Below, in pieces: positions 50,026 through 58,479 of a stretch of 64,000 bases of DNA. The stretch lies in assembly GCF_012516375.2 (NCBI RefSeq), contig NZ_CP051204.2:930001-994000 (forward strand), in the 5' to 3' direction. The notes beneath the pieces are model-generated. The model did not search any database, was not told the DNA's origin, and saw nothing but the letters and a program-made list of their open reading frames with translations. The position numbers were made by a program, and so were the translations under genes. Every line of letters begins with the position of its first letter. The first letter of the stretch is position 1. Origin of the DNA: Chitinophaga oryzae. GTDB taxonomy: Bacteria; Bacteroidota; Bacteroidia; Chitinophagales; Chitinophagaceae.

Positions 50026-50568
50026 TCACTCCTTCAGCGCCAGCAGGGTATCGTTGATCCGGTTGATCCGCCGTTGCCACAATTGCCACAACAGTACCAT
50101 TTGTATGACTATCGCGATGGTGATGCCGGCCAGCAGCCAGTATTTGGGCGTGGTCCAGTTGATGCCGCTGCAAAAAAACAACAGTATGCCGCCCCAGCCC
50201 AGTACCCTTGACCCTACCGATAGCCAGGCATATTGCTGAAGTTGCCGCACTTTCAGCTGCAGGGATTGTAAGATGTCCGGCGCTTTCAGCCGGCCTGCCG
50301 CCAGCAGGTAACCATTGATATGCTGCACCAGCATGCAGGCCACCGACAGTACCAGTATAATGTTCAGGTACAGCGGCCTGGTATGGCCGTCAAAAAAATC
50401 ATAATATGCCAGCAGGAACAGGACATAGCAACCGCTCTCCAGTATCAGCTGCCGGCGGATGCGGGACATGACGGGGTGCCCGCCCCTGGTACGCAGCAGC
50501 GCGGAAAGATCGCTATGCGCCGGTAGTTTTGCCTGTTGCCAGGCGGCTTTTAATGGATCATTTGTCAT
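50026..50568 (-). CDS. Membrane protein of an ECF sigma operon
   Basis: A 180-residue protein. A short cytoplasmic N-terminus (about 1-45) resembles an anti-sigma N-domain, followed by four predicted helices (about 42-60, 66-84, 118-135 and 142-160). The gene starts 4 bases after the stop of the sigma factor gene, which strongly suggests a functional pair. No zinc-binding anti-sigma motif (HxxxCxxC) is seen, so the assignment is by context. Its stop lies 2 bases from the convergent hydrolase stop. Confidence 0.78.
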   Translation of the reverse strand: MTNDPLKAAWQQAKLPAHSDLSALLRTRGGHPVMSRIRRQLILESGCYVLFLLAYYDFFDGHTRPLYLNIILVLSVACMLVQHINGYLLAAGRLKAPDILQSLQLKVRQLQQYAWLSVGSRVLGWGGILLFFCSGINWTTPKYWLLAGITIAIVIQMVLLWQLWQRRINRINDTLLALKE

Positions 50569-50571
50569 GGG

Positions 50572-51045
50572 TCATGATTTTAGAATGGTCTTTAGTTTGG
50601 TTTTGATACGATTGAGCTTTACGCCTACATAATTCACGTCAATGCCGGTAATAGCGGCAATCTCCTGATAGGTAAGGTCCTCGAGGTAAAGGGTGATAAT
50701 GGCTTTCTCTGCATCGGAGAGTTGCTGCAGCGCCTGGAACAACTGCTCCTGCTGCTCCGTCAGCGCCGGGGCAGGAACGGCCACATGATCGGGCAGCGTA
50801 TCCGGATAACTCACCCGGGGACTCTTTTTACGAAAGGACGCCAGCGCCGTATTCAGCGCAATCCGGTAGATCCAGGAAGATAGCTTCGCCTGGCCCTGGA
50901 AGGATGGATACGACTTCCAGAGCTGGTAAACGATTTCCTGAAAAAGGTCTTCCCTGTCTTCCGGCGTGTCGCGGTACAAACGGCATATCTTATGAAGAAT
51001 GCCCTCATGCTGCCGCAGCAGACCTAAAAATGTTTCCTGGTTCAT
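50572..51045 (-). CDS. ECF-type RNA polymerase sigma factor
   Basis: A 157-residue sigma factor. Region 2 (about 20-85): EDREDLFQEIVYQLWKSYPSFQG and LSSWIYRIALNTALASFRKK. Region 4 (about 100-150): QLSDAEKAIITLYLEDLTYQEIAAITGIDVNYVGVKLNRIK. It lacks any extra domain, fitting Bacteroidota ECF sigmas controlled by a membrane-bound partner. The downstream gene is that likely partner. Confidence 0.92.
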   Translation of the reverse strand: MNQETFLGLLRQHEGILHKICRLYRDTPEDREDLFQEIVYQLWKSYPSFQGQAKLSSWIYRIALNTALASFRKKSPRVSYPDTLPDHVAVPAPALTEQQEQLFQALQQLSDAEKAIITLYLEDLTYQEIAAITGIDVNYVGVKLNRIKTKLKTILKS

Positions 51046-51121
51046 GAACAGCAGCTGTTTGGGGATATTAGTTGCTGCGGAAGCAAAAAAACTTACAGAT
51101 GGCGTGGAAATTTTAAAATTT

Positions 51122-51171
51122 GGTTATTGAGGGCTGTTTCCTATAGACAGCCCCCCAATAGCCCAATAACC
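51122..51171. repeat. Hairpin with CCCAATA microrepeat arm
   Basis: GGTTATTG (51122-51129) pairs with CAATAACC (51164-51171), and GGGCTGT (51131-51137) pairs with ACAGCCC (51147-51153). The right side is made of three CCCAATA units (51153-51174). It lies after the DUF1697 stop on the minus strand and may terminate its transcript. Confidence 0.7.
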
Positions 51172-51176
51172 CAATA

Positions 51177-51704
51177 TCAAAATACTGAAACTTTCTGCAC
51201 AGTCGCTAAATTGCGGGTAGTGGCCACAAGGCCCAGCTTCTTTTCGAGATAGTTGTTGGAGAAAGGTGGTGCGCCCATATTCTTTTTCATCAGCACATAT
51301 ACCTCTTTCCCGTTCATCCGGTAGGTCTCTATGTCGCTTTGCATGGTCTCCAGCACCGCCGCGGCCTTATCACCCGGCAGCGTTTGCAGAAAAGCAATAT
51401 ATATCTGCAGGTCTTTGTCCGGAACAATACCAGGATAAGGATTGTTGTTCAGCACTGCCTGTAGGTCGGCCACGCTCCGGATACAGGCCGGCACCTCAAA
51501 ACCCAGGTTTTTGGCCAGCAACCGCTCTATTTCAGGTTCCAGCGCTGCACCTTTACCGGCGGCATCGAAGATAACATTGCCGCTTTGGATATAGGTCTTC
51601 ACATTTTTAAAACCCGCCTGCTCAAACAGCGCCCGTAATACCTCCATTTTTACCTGTCGGCCACCTACATTGACGGCCCGCAGGAATGCAACGTACCTGG
51701 TCAT
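51177..51704 (-). CDS. DUF1697 domain protein
   Basis: A 175-residue cytoplasmic protein matching DUF1697 from end to end: YVAFLRAVNVGGRQVKMEVLRALFEQAGFKNVKTYIQSGNVIFDA at the start and SNNYLEKKLGLVATTRNLATV at the end. The function of the family is not established. The start codon overlaps the DUF4184 stop by 4 bp, so both genes are translationally coupled. Confidence 0.92.
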   Translation of the reverse strand: MTRYVAFLRAVNVGGRQVKMEVLRALFEQAGFKNVKTYIQSGNVIFDAAGKGAALEPEIERLLAKNLGFEVPACIRSVADLQAVLNNNPYPGIVPDKDLQIYIAFLQTLPGDKAAAVLETMQSDIETYRMNGKEVYVLMKKNMGAPPFSNNYLEKKLGLVATTRNLATVQKVSVF

Positions 51705-52438
51705 AACCTCGTTAGTTTTTGCCCCAATACTACGGCAAAGAATCCATAAAAAAGAGCGCCCATCACAATGGCAAGATAATCGATGCTTTTCCTGAAAACA
51801 TGCGGCTGCTGCCGGTAAAACAGTAGGATCGCGCTGGCGGCAACAATCATCAGCAGCCAGAAAACGGGCTTATGGCGCCCCTGTACCTCCCTCGGCAGGA
51901 AAGGACGCGGCAACCGCAGGAAAAACCAGAACAATAACAGCAATCCCACCGCGGAAGTGAGGTATTGCAGCAGGTACCAGGTCTCCATCGGTGAACCGAA
52001 AACCATCACGTCACCCTGTAAAAAAGAAAATAACTGCACAAAATACCCTGGCCCATGCGTAAAAGCATCCAGGAAAAAATGCGTAAGCGTACCGGCAATG
52101 ACAGACAATATCACAACCCCATAATTTTTCCGGAAATAACTGCCCCAGTGGAAATACCGGAAATAATGCAGCCGCGCTGCGGCCCATACCGGCAGATAAC
52201 GGATCAGCGCAGGTTTGGCCGCTTCATGATATAAGAAGGCCAACAGCAGCGCAAGCGGCACGTCATATACGAAAATGCCCCACCATTCATGGCCGTCATC
52301 AAAATAAGGGTCAAACAATAAAAAATAGAAAAAGTCAGGTACCATGGCGCCTATCATCAGGCCGGTCATGGAAAAGAAGGGTCGCTGTCTGCAGGCAAGC
52401 GGCAAAACAATGGCTATATGAGAGATCGTAAAAGGCAT
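51701..52438 (-). CDS. DUF4184 membrane protein
   Basis: A 245-residue membrane protein that opens with MPFTISHIAIVLPLACRQR, the DUF4184 signature, followed by about six helices. Conserved polar segments inside the membrane (MIGAMVPDF, AGTLTHFFLDAFTHG) resemble the metal sites of membrane-bound hydrolases such as YdjM. A hydrolase role is inferred only. It is co-transcribed with the DUF1697 gene. Confidence 0.88.
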   Translation of the reverse strand: MPFTISHIAIVLPLACRQRPFFSMTGLMIGAMVPDFFYFLLFDPYFDDGHEWWGIFVYDVPLALLLAFLYHEAAKPALIRYLPVWAAARLHYFRYFHWGSYFRKNYGVVILSVIAGTLTHFFLDAFTHGPGYFVQLFSFLQGDVMVFGSPMETWYLLQYLTSAVGLLLLFWFFLRLPRPFLPREVQGRHKPVFWLLMIVAASAILLFYRQQPHVFRKSIDYLAIVMGALFYGFFAVVLGQKLTRL

Positions 52439-52614
52439 AGCGGCATAGTTGTGACTAAATTTAACGCATATGTAGATATTATGTTAAAATTCGAAAAGTT
52501 AAATTATCCCCTGAAGGCAAAATGTCCATCATTTCCGGTATTTAATCCAATGCATAAAAGAAAGACGGGAACTAAATTTGTCAGGTCTTTGAAAACATAA
52601 AAAAACAATGTGCT

Positions 52615-53139
52615 ATGACTAACTGGAAAATTGATGAATCACACAGCGAAATAGGATTCAAAGTAAAACATCTCATGATCACTAACGTAAGCGGCTACTT
52701 TACCCGCTTCTCCGGTAGTATCCAGACAGAAAGCGAGGATTTTCACGACGCAACGATCTCCTTCGAAGCAGCAGCTGACAGTATCGACACACAGAACGCA
52801 CAAAGAGACGAACACCTGCGCAACGGCGAGTTTTTCGACTCCACCAACCACCCGAAAATCAGCTTCGTCTCTACCAAAGTGAAAAAGATAGATGACGAAA
52901 AATATAAACTGACGGGAAATCTCACTATTAAGGGGCAAACCCACCCAATTGAACTGGATGTGGAACACAGCGGTATCACCGTCGACCCCTGGGGCCAGCA
53001 GAAGGCCGGCTTTGCCCTGAAAGGCCGCCTTCACCGCACTGACTACGGCCTGCGCTGGAATGCCACCACCGAAGCCGGCGGCATTGTCCTCAGCGACGAG
53101 GTAAAACTCAACATGGAAATACAATTGGTCAAATCCTGA
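52615..53139 (+). CDS. YceI-family protein, cytoplasmic
   Basis: A 174-residue lipocalin-like YceI domain: TNWKIDESHSEIGFKVKHLMITNVSGYF at the start and DDEKYKLTGNLTIKGQTHPIELDV in the middle, ending in DEVKLNMEIQLVK. YceI proteins bind long isoprenoid or amide lipids in a closed beta barrel. No signal peptide is present, unlike the copy at 55319-55906. It lies upstream of the DEAD-box gene on the same strand with a hairpin element between them. Confidence 0.92.
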   Translation: MTNWKIDESHSEIGFKVKHLMITNVSGYFTRFSGSIQTESEDFHDATISFEAAADSIDTQNAQRDEHLRNGEFFDSTNHPKISFVSTKVKKIDDEKYKLTGNLTIKGQTHPIELDVEHSGITVDPWGQQKAGFALKGRLHRTDYGLRWNATTEAGGIVLSDEVKLNMEIQLVKS

Positions 53140-53142
53140 ATC

Positions 53143-53258
53143 AATTACGAATACGGATTACGAATTACGAATTGAGGGCTTCTTTGTAGAGCGGTTATTA
53201 AGCAACCTTTCTAAAAGGAGGCCCTCAATTCGTAATTCGTGATTCGTAATTCGTAATT
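53143..53258. repeat. Second intergenic hairpin with ATTACGA-type arms
   Basis: Arms 53143-53179 and 53221-53258 are reverse complements apart from one single-base gap and two mismatches, and both consist of tandem ATTACGAATT-like units capped by GAGGGC/GCCCTC. The layout matches the element at 308-443, though the loops differ. It separates two co-directional genes. Confidence 0.9.
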
Positions 53259-53280
53259 TCGCCGGAGATAACCAGCGTAA

Positions 53281-54531
53281 ATGAAATTTGAACAATACAA
53301 TATATCTCCTGAAATTAAGGATAGCCTGGCTGAACTGGGCTTTAAACGTCCTACGGACATTCAGTTCAAAGCCATCCCCTCTATTCTGAAGGGAGACGAT
53401 GTAATGGCCATTGCCCAGACAGGTACGGGCAAAACGGCCGCTTTTGCCATTCCGGTACTGCACCGGCTCCAGCAACAGGACCGCCGCTACCGGAAAGACA
53501 AATATGAGGTGAAATGCCTGGTAATGGTGCCTACCCGCGAACTGGCCATACAAATCGCCGAAGTGTTCCAGCAGATCGGCCAGTATACGGAACTCCGTAT
53601 CCTCGCCCTCGTAGGCGGCGTAGACCAGGGACCGCAGATCAAATACCTGGAAAAGGGCGTGGATGTGCTCATCGCCACCCCCGGCCGTATGTTTGACCAG
53701 CTGAACCAGGAGCACCTGGACCTCAGCAAAGTACAAATCCTGATCCTCGATGAAGCAGACCATATGCTGGACCTGGGCTTTATCCGCGATATCCGCGATG
53801 TGATCAAACGCATTCCCCGCCAGCACCAAACGCTGTTTTTCTCCGCTACTCTCGATAAAGACATTAAAGACCTCGCTTACTCCGTGGTCAACAACCCTAT
53901 CCGTATACAGATCTCTCCCGATGACCCGGTGTCTAAAAACGTGACCCACTCCGTAGCCTACGTGGAAATGGACGATAAACGCTTTTTCCTCGAACGGCTG
54001 GTTCGGGAATTCCCGGACAAAAAAATACTGGTGTTCGTACGGACGAAAGTACGCGCAGAAAGAGTAGTGGCCGCCATGGCCCGCGTGGAAATCAAAGCCC
54101 TCGCCATGCACGGCGGCAAAGAACAGGATGACCGCCTGCAGGTAATGGAAGAATTCAAAAAAGGCGATGCGCGTTTACTGGTAACGACCGATGTGAACGC
54201 CCGCGGTATTGATATCCCCAATGTGGACTACGTCGTTAACTACGACCTGCCGGACGTGCCGGAGAATTATGTGCACCGCGTAGGCCGTACCGGCCGCGGC
54301 GTACAGAAAGGCCGTGCGGTATCTTTCTGCAGCACTGAAGAAAAACCGCTGCTGGACGCTATCCAGAAATTCCTGGGTAAGGAAATCACGGAAATGAAAA
54401 TCAATAAAGGAGACTACGAAGATACCATCCGCTTTTCGGAAGAAGCGCCCAATGATAACTGGCAGCTGCTCATTGACCAGCATCATGAAGAAATGGCAAA
54501 ACTGGGCAAGAAAAAGAAGAAAAAGAAGTAA
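53281..54531 (+). CDS. DEAD-box RNA helicase
   Basis: A 416-residue helicase of the RhlE/DeaD group. Motifs in order: Q motif (FKRPTDIQFK), I AQTGTGKT (45-52), Ia PTRELA, II DEAD (157-160), III SAT (188-190), and VI HRVGRTGR (about 331-338). A basic tail of lysines (about 410-416) likely adds RNA affinity. Such helicases remodel ribosomal or cold-shock RNA. Start and length are canonical. It stands 22 bases after the hairpin element. Confidence 0.96.
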   Translation: MKFEQYNISPEIKDSLAELGFKRPTDIQFKAIPSILKGDDVMAIAQTGTGKTAAFAIPVLHRLQQQDRRYRKDKYEVKCLVMVPTRELAIQIAEVFQQIGQYTELRILALVGGVDQGPQIKYLEKGVDVLIATPGRMFDQLNQEHLDLSKVQILILDEADHMLDLGFIRDIRDVIKRIPRQHQTLFFSATLDKDIKDLAYSVVNNPIRIQISPDDPVSKNVTHSVAYVEMDDKRFFLERLVREFPDKKILVFVRTKVRAERVVAAMARVEIKALAMHGGKEQDDRLQVMEEFKKGDARLLVTTDVNARGIDIPNVDYVVNYDLPDVPENYVHRVGRTGRGVQKGRAVSFCSTEEKPLLDAIQKFLGKEITEMKINKGDYEDTIRFSEEAPNDNWQLLIDQHHEEMAKLGKKKKKKK

Positions 54532-54537
54532 TAACGC

Positions 54538-55164
54538 TCACCCATACACTTTTTTCATGCTGCGGTAGAGCATCTGCGCTTTATTGCGCATGGCGCGGCT
54601 TTCAGCAGAAGGATGCAGTTCGGCGTTCAGAAGCGCCATGCCATAGAGCAGCGGTATCTTCTGGAAGTTAATATTGTTGTTGTGAAGGTCGTTCTTCCAG
54701 TTATTGCCGCCGTAGTTGTCTTTGTAGGCTTCCTCCATGGCATCATACTGTACCTGGCAACTCTCTTCGTCAAACCATCCGGCCATGGCGGCAATGCCGG
54801 TCAGCTCCTCCATCAGCGCCCGCTCTTCCTGTTCCTCCGGACGTGAACGGCCATAAAACAGGACCATATACAAGGCCGCCAGTGTAAGGATAACCGCAAT
54901 AGCGACAGATACCTGGCCTGGCCGGTCGCCCGCTATGAGGATAGCCGCAATGCTGCCCACGATCAGCGGGGAACGCAGGTATCCGGCAACAACGCTTTGC
55001 CGGTTCAGTTTGATCCGGAAACCTTCTCTTTCCTGTCCCTGCTTACCCACGATCACCATGGAGTATAACGGTTTCAGGGGAAGAATGACCAGGGTGAACC
55101 TGGTTTCAATCTGCTGTTGGTTGTATTTTTTGACTGCGCCGAGGAAAATGCTGCCAATGGCCAT
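54538..55164 (-). CDS. Hypothetical membrane protein
   Basis: A 208-residue protein. The N-terminal 60 residues contain beta-like segments, then two transmembrane helices (about 65-85 and 88-107), and a soluble C-terminal domain of about 100 residues that is acidic and Asn-rich, with GGNNWKNDLHNNNIN followed by helices. I recognise no family. It converges on the helicase, 6 bases apart. Confidence 0.72.
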   Translation of the reverse strand: MAIGSIFLGAVKKYNQQQIETRFTLVILPLKPLYSMVIVGKQGQEREGFRIKLNRQSVVAGYLRSPLIVGSIAAILIAGDRPGQVSVAIAVILTLAALYMVLFYGRSRPEEQEERALMEELTGIAAMAGWFDEESCQVQYDAMEEAYKDNYGGNNWKNDLHNNNINFQKIPLLYGMALLNAELHPSAESRAMRNKAQMLYRSMKKVYG

Positions 55165-55251
55165 GTAGAACGGGTTTTAAGGATACAGACAAATCTATGA
55201 ATATTTGGAGATTTTATGATTTACGATTTTGGTATGTCGGGGATCAAAAAG

Positions 55252-55298
55252 AACGGAGACCAAAGCAGTTTAAACCCGCTTTGGTCTCCGTTTTTTAT
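55252..55298. terminator. Strong terminator after the YceI-like gene
   Basis: A perfect 15-bp stem (AACGGAGACCAAAGC, 55252-55266, with GCTTTGGTCTCCGTT, 55278-55292) is followed by TTTTT on the plus strand and by TTCTTTTTG on the minus strand, downstream of the YceI gene stop at 55319. Confidence 0.9.
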
Positions 55299-55318
55299 TT
55301 TATAAAATTTTGAAATTT

Positions 55319-55906
55319 CTATTTTTTAACGATTTCTGCGTTTACCAGGATATCAACAGCCGGAGCTACTGCATATACGCCGGAAGGCAGCTTGTCTGCG
55401 TATTTCACGCCGAAGTCCAGACGGTTGATAGTGGCTTTGGCGGTGAAACCTGCTCTCCACAGGCCCCATGGGTCTCTTACCACACCATTGTAAGTAACGT
55501 CGAAGGGTACACGTTTGGTCGTGTTGCGGATGGTCACGTCAGCCAGCATGATGTATTTGTTGCCGGTCACTTTTTTGAAAGACACGCTTTTTACCTTGAT
55601 ATCGGGAAACTGTGCGGCGTTGAAGAAGTCATCGCTTTTCAGGTGGCCGTCACGTTGCTCAATGCCGGTGTTGATGCTGTTCACGTCGGCGGTGAAATCT
55701 ACTTTGGCGTTCTGGAAGTTAGTGCTGTCGGCGGTTTCAACGGTGCCGGTGAATTTAGCGAAATGCCCCTGCACATAGTTGATGCCGAGGTGCTTCACGC
55801 TGAAAATGATGGCTGTATGGGCCGGATCGGCATTCCAATTTACCTGTGCAAAAGAGGCAATGCTGGCCAATACCAGGAGGACGGTAGAAAAAAACGCTTT
55901 CTTCAT
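55319..55906 (-). CDS. YceI-family protein, exported
   Basis: A 195-residue YceI domain with a signal peptide (1-20, SIASFAQ). The domain opens WNADPAHTAIIFSVKHLGINYVQGHF and closes YAVAPAVDILVNAEIVKK. It probably stores or carries a lipid in the periplasm. It is co-transcribed with the DoxX gene upstream (37-base gap) and shares a MarR-type operator there, as in many MarR-DoxX-YceI clusters. Confidence 0.94.
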   Translation of the reverse strand: MKKAFFSTVLLVLASIASFAQVNWNADPAHTAIIFSVKHLGINYVQGHFAKFTGTVETADSTNFQNAKVDFTADVNSINTGIEQRDGHLKSDDFFNAAQFPDIKVKSVSFKKVTGNKYIMLADVTIRNTTKRVPFDVTYNGVVRDPWGLWRAGFTAKATINRLDFGVKYADKLPSGVYAVAPAVDILVNAEIVKK

Positions 55907-55943
55907 GTTTTATTGTTTGTTGTTGTATGAAAAGAAATCAGAA

Positions 55944-56378
55944 TTATTTAGTCAGTTGACGGTCTACAGACCAGCGGCCTGCGCCTTTGATCAGCAGCGC
56001 CACCAGGATACCCAGTGTCAGGATATGGAATTCAAAACCTTCGCCAGCCTGTGTGCCGCCCCAGTTCATAAAGAAACCATTTCCGGTGTGCATGGAAGCG
56101 GCTACCACCATGATGATGGTCAGCATCAGCGCCCACAGGCGGGTGGTGAAACCAAACAGGATCAACAGGGAACCGATGCTTTCCGAGATAATTACCAGGA
56201 ACGCAAGGAAAGCCGGGGTGCCGCTGGAGGTAAAAAAGTTCATCGTGGCTTTGAAGCCATGACCGCCAAACATGCCGAGAAGTTTCTGTAAACCATGCGG
56301 CAGCATAACGATGGCCACTGTTACACGAATAATAAACGAAGTAATGCTATCGTCTGTTTGCAATAAGCGCTTTAACAT
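55944..56378 (-). CDS. DoxX-family membrane protein
   Basis: A 144-residue protein with four helices (about 15-32, 50-72, 76-96 and 112-130). VAIVMLPHGLQKLLGMFGGHG is the DoxX/YphA signature in the first part, with GNGFFMNWGG later. It forms an operon with the exported YceI gene and sits below a MarR-type dyad at 56437-56450. A thiol or quinone stress role is inferred from the family. Confidence 0.93.
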   Translation of the reverse strand: MLKRLLQTDDSITSFIIRVTVAIVMLPHGLQKLLGMFGGHGFKATMNFFTSSGTPAFLAFLVIISESIGSLLILFGFTTRLWALMLTIIMVVAASMHTGNGFFMNWGGTQAGEGFEFHILTLGILVALLIKGAGRWSVDRQLTK

Positions 56379-56436
56379 AAAGGGTGTTTTTATTGTTATA
56401 GTGTTTAGGTAGTAAACTATGTAGGTGTAAACAAAT

Positions 56437-56450
56437 ATTGTCTATACAAT
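56437..56450. promoter_or_regulatory. MarR-type operator candidate, DoxX promoter
   Basis: ATTGTCTATACAAT has the core TTGTCTATACAA, one base from the core TTGTATATACAA in the dyad before marR-like gene. Confidence 0.75.
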
Positions 56451-56508
56451 TGTTTGGGTAAAAAATAATCTCCGCAAGGAGATCCGGCGATGCTTATATC
56501 ATCTCAGT

Positions 56509-56961
56509 TTAGTCTCTCAGCCTGTCGAGCATGTCGCCCAATAACTTCACTTCGTCTGTTGTCAGCTTTTTGGCCAGCAACTGATCATTCTGGTCCATGG
56601 AAGGATCCAGCTCTTTCAGTACCTCCATGCCTTTATCGGTGATTTCGATCTCTACCTTACGGCGGTTGGTCGGACACTGAATACGCGTCAACAGTCCCTT
56701 CTGGCGCAGTTTCTCCACCAGCCGGGTAGCATTGCTCATCTTATCCATCATGCGCTCCTGTATGTCCAGCAGGTTCAGCGGCTTAGGCCGGCTGCCCCGC
56801 AGTATACGCAGTACATTATATTGCTGGGAAGACATGTCATACTTCTTCAAAAGCTGTGAAATGCCCACTTCCAGCCAGTTAGCCGTAAACATGATATTTA
56901 ACATGGCCCGCTGATAGTCGTTAGCAAATTTTACCTGTTTTATTTCATCTTCCAGTCTCAT
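56509..56961 (-). CDS. MarR-family transcriptional regulator
   Basis: A 150-residue MarR protein (start 56961, MRLEDEIKQVKF; a longer frame reads through the operator and is rejected). The winged helix (about 40-115) shows MSSQQYNVLRILRGSRPKPLNLLDIQERMMDKMSNATRLVEKLRQKGLL and CPTNRRKVEIEITDKG. The protein has a single Cys, in the wing, so redox sensing through a disulfide is possible only between subunits. It likely controls itself and the DoxX-YceI operon through matching dyads. Confidence 0.94.
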   Translation of the reverse strand: MRLEDEIKQVKFANDYQRAMLNIMFTANWLEVGISQLLKKYDMSSQQYNVLRILRGSRPKPLNLLDIQERMMDKMSNATRLVEKLRQKGLLTRIQCPTNRRKVEIEITDKGMEVLKELDPSMDQNDQLLAKKLTTDEVKLLGDMLDRLRD

Positions 56962-56977
56962 AATTACAATTACCACT

Positions 56978-56991
56978 GTTGTATATACAAC
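56978..56991. promoter_or_regulatory. MarR operator candidate, marR-like promoter
   Basis: GTTGTATATACAAC is a perfect 14-bp palindrome 17 bases before the MarR start codon. Confidence 0.78.
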
Positions 56992-57103
56992 AAAGGTAAA
57001 TGTATTTTTCATTACTGCAAATTTTTTTCAGAAAAGTAAAAAGCTGCTGACAAAGGGTTGTCACCTCGGGGTGTTTTCTTTGTATTACAAAACAAACAAC
57101 GCT

Positions 57104-57643
57104 ATGATAAACACTGCTATTGCTCCTGCTACAAACCTGGTTGACTACGCTAAAGGCTTTGCTGCCTATGAATTATGGGCCAATAAAACCCTGGTGGAAT
57201 GGTTGAAAACGAAAAACGCCGCCCTCCTGGAAGCGCCGGTGACTTCCAGCTTTGGATCTGTTAAAGAAACGCTGAAACATATGTGGAGCACTTCCGCATG
57301 GTGGACAAAAAACCTCCGCGGCGAACATCCGTCACTCACTTTTGGCCCGTTGGAGTGCAAAGAATCCGTCGCGGAGGTGCTGGAGGGAATCGTAAAACAG
57401 GCGGAAGAACTGATGGAACTGGTCAGTGCCATGACACCGGAACAACTGGAACAGGCTTATCCCGTTACTATCCCGTTCACCGGTGATTTCAACATTCCGG
57501 CTTACGAAATGCTGTCACAGATCACGCACCACACCACTTACCACCGCGGACAGGTAGTAACCATGGGGCGTCACCTTGGTTTTACCGACGCCCCTATGAC
57601 TGACTACATGTTTTACCTGCTGGTAGGGGAAAAGCGTTATTAA
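57104..57643 (+). CDS. DinB-fold protein
   Basis: A 179-residue four-helix DinB-like protein. LVDYAKGFAAYELWANKTLVEWL is the opening helix, with one metal-ligand His around LKHMWST, and the paired THHTTYHRGQV (about 142-152) carries the other two, a typical DinB/YfiT metal site. Family members include thiol S-transferases. The start is ATG 57104. It is divergent from the MarR gene, and its last 4 bases overlap the convergent SDR. Confidence 0.9.
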   Translation: MINTAIAPATNLVDYAKGFAAYELWANKTLVEWLKTKNAALLEAPVTSSFGSVKETLKHMWSTSAWWTKNLRGEHPSLTFGPLECKESVAEVLEGIVKQAEELMELVSAMTPEQLEQAYPVTIPFTGDFNIPAYEMLSQITHHTTYHRGQVVTMGRHLGFTDAPMTDYMFYLLVGEKRY

Positions 57644-58380
57644 CTGTTGGTCCCGCCGTCGATGGTGATGGCGGTGCCGGTAATATAACCGCTTTCCGGA
57701 GAGGCGAGGAAGGTGACCAGTGAAGCGATATCTTCCACCTTGCCATATTCTCCCAGTGAAATATTTTTTCTTTGTGCATCGGCATGTTCACCGTTTGCAG
57801 GGTTCATGTCGGTGTCGACAGGGCCGGGTTGTACGAGGTTGACCGTAATGCCCCTGGGGCCCAGATCCCGGGAAAGACCTTTATTAAAGGCGGTCAGCGC
57901 CGACTTGCTCATGGCGTAAAGCGTGCCGTATGGTCCGGACACCCGGTCTGCCATGCAGCTGCCGATCGTGATAATACGCGCGCCCCTGCCCATGTGTTTG
58001 GCTGCTGCCTGCGTGCCTACAAATACCGCCCTGGCGTTGATGTCCATGGTCTGATTGTATTCTTCGAGCGTGTAATCTTCAAACGGCTTCATCACGGCAA
58101 TGCCGGCATTGTTAACGAGTATGTCTATACGGCCAAACTCGGCTGCGGTTTTTTCCACTGCCGCCACTACTGCGGAAGGATCTGCACTGTCGGCCGCAAT
58201 GGCCAGGCTGCGCTGGCCTTTACGCGCCAGGGCGTCCGCCACGCCGGCCGCCTTGTCTGCGCCCCTGTTATAAGTAAATGCTACGGTTGCTCCCTCATCT
58301 GCCAGTTGTTGCACAATGGCGGCGCCCATGCCGCGGCTGCCTCCTGTTACCAGGGCTATCTTGTTTTCCAGACGTTTCAT
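57640..58380 (-). CDS. Short-chain dehydrogenase/reductase
   Basis: A 246-residue classical SDR. The cofactor motif TGGSRGMG is at 12-19, NNAG at 89-92, and the catalytic residues are Ser140, Tyr154 and Lys158 (YAMSK). The C-terminal GTAITIDGGTN is the standard ending. It reduces or oxidises a hydroxyl/keto substrate with NAD(P)H. A perfect 15-bp dyad at 58446-58477 lies upstream and may be its operator. Confidence 0.96.
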   Translation of the reverse strand: MKRLENKIALVTGGSRGMGAAIVQQLADEGATVAFTYNRGADKAAGVADALARKGQRSLAIAADSADPSAVVAAVEKTAAEFGRIDILVNNAGIAVMKPFEDYTLEEYNQTMDINARAVFVGTQAAAKHMGRGARIITIGSCMADRVSGPYGTLYAMSKSALTAFNKGLSRDLGPRGITVNLVQPGPVDTDMNPANGEHADAQRKNISLGEYGKVEDIASLVTFLASPESGYITGTAITIDGGTNS

Positions 58381-58445
58381 ACAAAATGATTTTATGCCTG
58401 CAAAGCTAGATGGGGCGCGGAGATTAAAGAAGAGGAGATGTAATT

Positions 58446-58477
58446 GTTAAGGACTAACATAAATGTTAGTCCTTAAC
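58446..58477. promoter_or_regulatory. 15-bp-arm palindrome, operator or terminator
   Basis: GTTAAGGACTAACAT (58446-58460) and ATGTTAGTCCTTAAC (58463-58477) are perfect inverted arms separated by two bases, between the second DinB gene's stop and the SDR start. The symmetric core and the lack of a T-run favour a repressor site. Confidence 0.7.
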
Positions 58478-58479
58478 CC

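Noticed and set aside
53158..54111. 317-codon open frame antisense to the helicase gene
   Set aside because: It covers the hairpin element and the antisense of helicase motifs; no independent support.
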